DNA of 64,000 nt, taken from Archegozetes longisetosus. Lineage: Eukaryota > Arthropoda > Arachnida > Sarcoptiformes > Trhypochthoniidae. Where the stretch lies: positions 3,272,001-3,336,000 of the forward strand of contig JAEMBT020000008.1 of assembly GCA_018873245.2 (NCBI GenBank), written 5' to 3'. The position numbers and the translations under genes were made by a program. How positions within the stretch are numbered: the first letter of the stretch is position 1; each line of letters starts with the position of its first letter. Shown here one piece after another: positions 58,972 through 64,000 of this stretch. The notes beneath the pieces are model-generated. The model did no database searches, had not been told where the DNA came from, and saw only the letters and a program-made list of their open reading frames with translations.

Positions 58972-61097
58972 ATGAGTATTCTCGGATTTGAATCATGGCA
59001 TTTGACAATTGCCTTCTTTATGAGTTTGCCTCTCGTATATTGGTAAGAGTTTCTCAATTTTTTTGTAGCGTTTGTCTGTATTTAATTAATAAAAAACAGA
59101 AAGAACTTAAAATATCTTGTATTAGGTATGAGTGAATTGGTTTTTTGATTAATTATATAGAGTTTATTACATAATAAGTTAAATATATTGAAAAAATTTG
59201 TAACTTAAGGTATTTCACTCGGAATCATAATTATTGGACAAAAAGAAACATCAAAGGACCAAAACCTATAATAGGTTTGGGGAACCTTTTGGATAAAGTA
59301 TTGACACCGGTGCCAATATTAGAATTGGAATGGTCTAAAAAGTTTGGAAAAATTTATGGGTATTTAAAATAAATTACGCAATATTTGGATTTCATAAAAC
59401 AATTACTTTATAGTGTGTATAATGGGAATGAGCCCGTGCTCACAATCGTCGATCCAGACTTGATCAAACTTGTTTTGGTCAAAGATTTTAATAAATTTGT
59501 AAACAGAAGAGAATTGAAAACTGAACATCCAATACTTAATAATAATTTGTTTAATTCAGTCGGTGATCAATGGAAAAGAATTCGATCGATTACAAGTCCG
59601 ACATTTACGAGCGGAAAAATGAAGAAAATGTATCCAATGATAAGAAAATGTCTCCAAGATTTTTTAGATAATTTGAAAACTTATGCAGAAGAAGGAAAAG
59701 ATATAGATTTGAAAGAAATAAATGGAAACTTCACAATGGATGTGATCGCTTCGTGTGCTTTCGCCACTCAAACAAATGCACAAAAAGATCCAAATAATCC
59801 ATTTATAGTGAATGCCAAAAAGTTGTTTGATTTCAAAGCAACTAAAATAATTCCGTCGTTAGTTTTTCCAAAATATTTGAATAATATTTTGAATATAAAA
59901 TCAGGACTCGATGAGAGTGCAAATGAATTTTTTCTAAATTTAACTCGACATATATTAAAAACTCGACGAAATAATAATTCGAAACACGACGATTTGGTTC
60001 AATTGTTAATGAATGCGGAACTGAGTAAAGAAATAATTAGAGATGAAAACGATATAAACGAAGCACATCATGTAAATGAAGGTAAAAATTGAACATTTTA
60101 TTTCATTGCGTCACGTATTTGAGTATTTTACATTCTGACATTTTACTGAGTCAGTATTTGTGCAAATTTATAAAATTTCTTAACACACGAATGCATTCTT
60201 ATGATAGCAATAATATTCAATTAAATGAGCTCCGAAAATTTTTTTTCAAAGAGACTGAAATCATAAAATGACACTTTATCAACTATAACACAGAATAATA
60301 TTATAAGTAATATGTTTTATTTTAGAAGTTAAGACTTGGTATGAATTAGTATAATTTATAACATACTTTTTTACATCAATTTTCTGAAGATATTCATCTG
60401 ATTTATAGGTGAAGAAGAGTTAGATGCACAGAAAAAAGCTTTCAATATAAATGTTGTGAATAAACGTTTGACAGATAATGAAATATTGGCCCAGTCTTGG
60501 GTTTTCTTCCTTGCTGGATATGAAACTACTGCAACGACTTTGTCATTTTGTTCATATGAATTGGCTCTCAATCCTGAATATCAACAAAAACTTTATGAAG
60601 AAATCAAATCTGCTGTTGATTCTAATGGAGAAATAAGTTACGAAACACTCGCAAAACTTCCATATTTGGATTCAATTGTATCCGAAACATTACGTCTTTA
60701 TCCACCAGTTTTAAGACTAGAAAGACAAGCCATGACAGATTATAAATTAGGTGACACTGGAATCACTTTATTCAAAGGACAACTCGTAGAAATTCCCACT
60801 TATGCTATCCATCATTCAGAAGAATATTATCCAAATGCTCATAAATTTAATCCCGAAAGATTTATGCCTGAAAATCGAGACCAAATCACTCCATACACTT
60901 ATATTCCTTTTGGTGCTGGTCCTCGAAATTGTATTGGAATGCGATTCGCTTTAATGGAAGTAAAACTATGTTTATCACAAATTGTTCGAAGATTCAAATT
61001 TGTTAGAAGTTCCAAAACTGAAGTTCCCCTTCGGTTCAAAACAGTTACACCTCTATGTGCTGCTAAAAGTTTAATTGTTGGAATTGAAAAGAGATAA
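58972..61097 (+). CDS. Cytochrome P450, CYP3 clan, copy D
   Basis: Exons 58972..59042, 59210..59359, 59414..60081, 60409..61097, all GT-AG, 525 residues. The anchor is [20 protein letters not shown]; the hinge [11 protein letters not shown]-helix AGYETTATT (332-340); ETLR (389-392); NPERF; haem loop [10 protein letters not shown] with C471. It is the only P450 in the window on the plus strand. It is mosaic: intron 3 and the start of exon 4 resemble copy B, while exon 2, the rest of exon 4 and ~2 kb of 3' flank resemble copy C. Intact, so probably a working monooxygenase. Confidence 0.92.
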
Positions 61098-62142
61098 AAT
61101 TGTATCATTTTGTTGGTGTATTTGATTAATATTTTGAATAATCTCTTTAATTGCAATGGAATAGTGGAAAATCAGTTCAAATACGATTCTATTGTTTATT
61201 ACTTAAATTTTCATTGACTTTAGAATATGTTATTTGTGTAGTGAAACAAATTATTAGTTTAATAACCACTCGAAATCTATTTTCGATAAAATATTTAAAA
61301 ATTTTGACCTAATTTTTTGTTTTTCTCGAAATCTTAATTAAAATGAAAATGTAATTGTTGCACTGACAAAGTTTTAAGTAATTTTTGATATAGTTTTTTT
61401 GTTAGTGGTGTATAAAACATGAGGTTTGCTTTGAATAGAATCGTGTCCTGATAGGTTAGGTTAGGTACGACAGTCATTATTACGCATTTATTTAGTACTG
61501 TACATTCCTTTGAAGACTTTGAATCATTTGCGAGCCAATCAATCAACAAATAATAATTACATGAGAATGATCGAATGAGTATAGCTCTGCAAAACGCAAA
61601 AATGCACACTTTTAGGACTTTATATCTTACATATATATATATTAATTATTATCTTTTAACTGCATATTTTAGCCGCATTACAGTTTTATTAACTAATAAT
61701 TAGAAGAAGTTGACCGAAATTGGTCCAAACAATAATATTAATTGTTAGTAACGTGAGTACATGTTATTAAAGTATTGAAATCTTGTCGATTGAATTTGTT
61801 TGAATTTACGATCTATCTCTATGGTGTATTAGTTTCTTAATTTTGTTGCATTAGATTTGTGCCTAATTCTTTTTAACTCAGGTACCCAAAGAAGAGAAGG
61901 GAAAAATGCAAAGCTCTGCCAATATGTAAAACACTTTTGAATGATTTGTTCTAAACCGATGGCATTTCCTATTGTCCAGTTAGTGAAAAGAGCATCAATG
62001 CTCATAAAGGAATTCGTCTTTCAATTGTATTGGATCAATACATCGAAACTGGAAAACATACCAATAATCTGCGAAAATTTAATCAAACAGATAGCAGGTA
62101 ACAGACCAAAGTACACTTTGGTTGACAGAGAAGTACTTATTA

Positions 62143-62242
62143 CAATAGAACCTCGTTATTTTGAACTCGCTTCTGCCAAAAAATGTTGTTCAAAATAGTG
62201 AGTTTTCAAAATAAGCGGTTTCAAAGTATCGAGTGTCTACTG
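62143..62242. mobile_element. pogo/Tigger-type MITE, orthologue of 27774-27873
   Basis: CAATAGAACCTCGTTATTTTG ... CGAGTGTCTACTG between TA dinucleotides (62141-62142, 62243-62244). Same position in arm 2 as its partner in arm 1. Confidence 0.8.
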
Positions 62243-62444
62243 TAATAGTTTCGGTAAGAAATCTGAATTTTCACGAGAATTGTGTTTAGTATAATTGGCA
62301 GATCACATACTACTAAATGAGCTAAAATAAAAACGTCAACAGATTTTTACGCAATGTACAAAAATATTTGTTATAGTTCAACTTTGAGAATAAACTATTT
62401 TCGTAAATATTGCGAACAAACAATTGTACTAATCATATCAAAGC

Positions 62445-62864
62445 TAGTGTTACCAAGTGTCCCGCATTGTGCGGGATTGTCCCACATTTAAGAGTTGTGT
62501 CCCGCATACCGTATGCACCCCTTGCGGGACGGAAAATGTCATATATTTTAATATTTATCTTAACAGATTTCCACTGTATATTTTTATTTAATGCAAATAA
62601 TGCAATTTTGTTGTCAACGCGTTTGCTATCTTAAAATATGTGAAAGTCTTTAGATAAAAAGAGTTTTAATGCGATTATCTGATACCTTGTTTTCATTCAC
62701 ATCGTGTGTAACTCTTATATAGTGCAGTTCTCAATCAAGTCTTTAGTTTATATTTCAAATAACTGTTATTTAAAACTGATTTGTAACTTCGATCAGATTA
62801 AAACTCTTTAAAAAAATTTATAAGGGGACCAAAATTTTTTTGTCCCGCATTTAACAGTTTTAGT
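62445..62864. mobile_element. Arm-2-specific ~420-bp insertion with TGTCCCGCA motifs
   Basis: TAGTGTTACCAAGTGTCCCGCA at the left; TGTCCCGCATTTAACAG near the right; GTGCGGGATTGTCCC and TTGCGGGACGG inside. Arm 1 lacks it and instead has ~60 bp of different sequence at about 27510-27590. TAGTGTTRCCA starts are seen in some hAT elements; no target duplication found. The short frame across it is not a gene. Confidence 0.5.
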
Positions 62865-63258
62865 CTTTTATTTGAACCTCTAAAACTTTAAATGAGACAA
62901 TGATTCCCGAATCGCCTAATTAATGAGTGATAAGTGACATTATCTTAAATTATGCACAATATGTATCAAAATTTTTCTTGTATTTGAACTCCACCTTCCG
63001 TACACTTTGATTCAAACTTGAATTTTCGAACTGTCGAATATGTTTGCGATATATAAATTCGTTAAGTAGCATAAATACAATTAAATATTGCCTAGAAAAT
63101 TTTGATAACTTCAGTAACATTATGTTCGCTTTCATTTACCATTTAATAAGACATGAATTTGAAAATAGAAGGTGTAACCCTCATCAGGCTCTTTACTTTA
63201 GAGAAAATTAGATTCTCAAGGCTCTCAAACTAGTCACACAAAAAGTATATGTCACATG

Positions 63259-63941
63259 CAGGGTAAGAAAAAATGATTTTCCCGTAGAGTAGAACAAAGA
63301 CTATTATAGTTAGAGCAAAACAGGTTGGATATTCTGATTCTTCGTTAAAAAATACATTAGAAATAGTTTATATTTAAAAACCTAAATAACGTGTAACGTT
63401 GTTAACGAGGTTGCAACACCATTCTTAATGAAAATGTGATTACATTCTTGCGAAATGTCGATAACGTTTTGGATGTCAGAAAGGTAACTTTTCTCCACGA
63501 CAAAGCTCCCTGTATAAAAGCCACTGTCACGCAACAGTTACTTAATGAAAGCTGAATTAATTTTTTAGGGAAATGATTTCTGGCCAGGTAACATTCCTGA
63601 TCTCAACCCTGCAGAACATATTGGATCATTTACTAAAGATGAGGTTGAAAAAAGAATGTTGCGAGAAGATAGACTGGATCGTTTTTCTTATTATGTTTTA
63701 CTCAATCATTTGAGAGAAGTTTTAATTTCACTTGAAAATAATACTGATTTATTTAAATATTTATTGTTAACTTATTCTGAAAGATTAACTGCTGTAATTC
63801 AAGCTCAAGGCTCTCATACTGACTTAAAATAAGCTCTTTTTAGTGTATCTTTTAACGAAGAATCAGAATATCCAACCTGTTTTGCTCTAACTATAATAGT
63901 CTTTGTTCTACTCTACGGGAAAATCATTTTTTCTTACCCTG
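63259..63941. mobile_element. Tc1/mariner relic at the centre of the terminal palindrome
   Basis: CAGGGTAAGAAAAAATGATT at 63259 and its complement ending at 63941. Inside, plus strand, the C-terminal half of a DDE transposase survives (about 63430-63831). Confidence 0.75.
63430..63831 (+). pseudogene. Tc1/mariner transposase fragment, frameshifted
   Basis: Reads TFLHDKAPCIKATVTQQLL, then after a stop and frame change WPGNIPDLNPAEHIGSF and onward to a TAA at 63829-63831. HD-x-APC and PDLNPAE are the second and third catalytic blocks of the DD34E-type domain. The N-terminal HTH and first Asp are missing. Non-functional. Confidence 0.8.
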
Positions 63942-64000
63942 CATGTGACATATACTTTTTGTGTGACTAGTTTGAGAGCCTTGAGAATCTAATTTTCTCT

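Larger units (their letters stand above)
60409..63258. repeat. Arm 2 of inverted segmental duplication (P450 D exon 4 + 3' flank)
   Basis: Inverse copy of 27125-29800; flank identity is high and continuous except for private insertions. It stops at the Tc1-like relic near 63259. Confidence 0.85.
63200..64000. repeat. Perfect palindrome arms reaching the window edge
   Basis: 63200-63350 is the exact reverse complement of 63850-64000 (151 nt, no mismatch read). The arms extend 59 bp outside the Tc1-like end, so the identity is not only the transposon's own TIR. Symmetry centre 63600. Confidence 0.9.

Noticed and set aside
61941-62198. 85-codon plus-strand frame downstream of P450 D
   Set aside because: It runs into the pogo-type MITE, is broken in the homologous arm 1, and has no family features.
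62410-62634. 74-codon frame rich in Cys at the start
   Set aside because: It spans the left border of the arm-2 insertion, so it is a junction artefact.

Overview
The window is nuclear DNA of an arthropod, most likely an acariform mite. It is AT-rich, with compact genes, short GT-AG introns, an insect/mite-type CYP3-clan P450 cluster, divergent DEG/ENaC-like channels, a lineage-type F-box/LRR gene, and an arthropod TTAGG-type tract inside a repeat. The species call is inference; the gene identities rest on translated motifs. Layout: 1-7.6 kb is a gene-dense housekeeping block: dUTPase (cut by the left edge) head-to-head with the PTS2 receptor PEX7, then the NEDD8 E1 catalytic subunit UBA3, an F-box/LRR protein and the ESCRT-III subunit CHMP1. 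From 8.5 to 40 kb lies an expanded region. It holds three DEG/ENaC-like channel genes (8.5, 11.8 and 38.7 kb) and three CYP3-clan P450 genes (16.8-20.3, 24.0-26.1, 29.1-31.2 kb), all on the minus strand, plus an apparently intact FLYWCH/MULE transposase gene inside a TIR element (32.3-35.2 kb). From 41.5 to 48.5 kb no cellular gene is seen. This part carries three palindromic elements of about 610 bp, a broken Ty3/gypsy-type retroelement (LTR, gag with a stop, protease remnant) and MITEs. From 50.3 to 53.6 kb is an 11-exon p90 ribosomal S6 kinase (RSK) gene. From 59 to 64 kb is a fourth P450 on the plus strand, whose exon 4 and roughly 2 kb 3' flank are an inverted copy of those of the third P450; the window then ends inside a perfect palindrome. 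The four P450s share exactly the same four-exon architecture (exon 2 = 150 nt, exon 3 = 668 nt, exon 4 = 689 nt, or 731 nt in copy B), showing recent duplication. Many repeats were found by reading inverted repeats on both strands; several have exact target-site duplications (8 bp or TA), two of them inside P450 introns and one just upstream of a P450 promoter. The best second-look items are: (i) the right-edge palindrome with 151 nt identical arms, (ii) the mosaic P450 copy D, (iii) the trio of palindromic elements of about 610 bp carrying TTAGG-like tracts, and (iv) the structurally complete FLYWCH-MULE.
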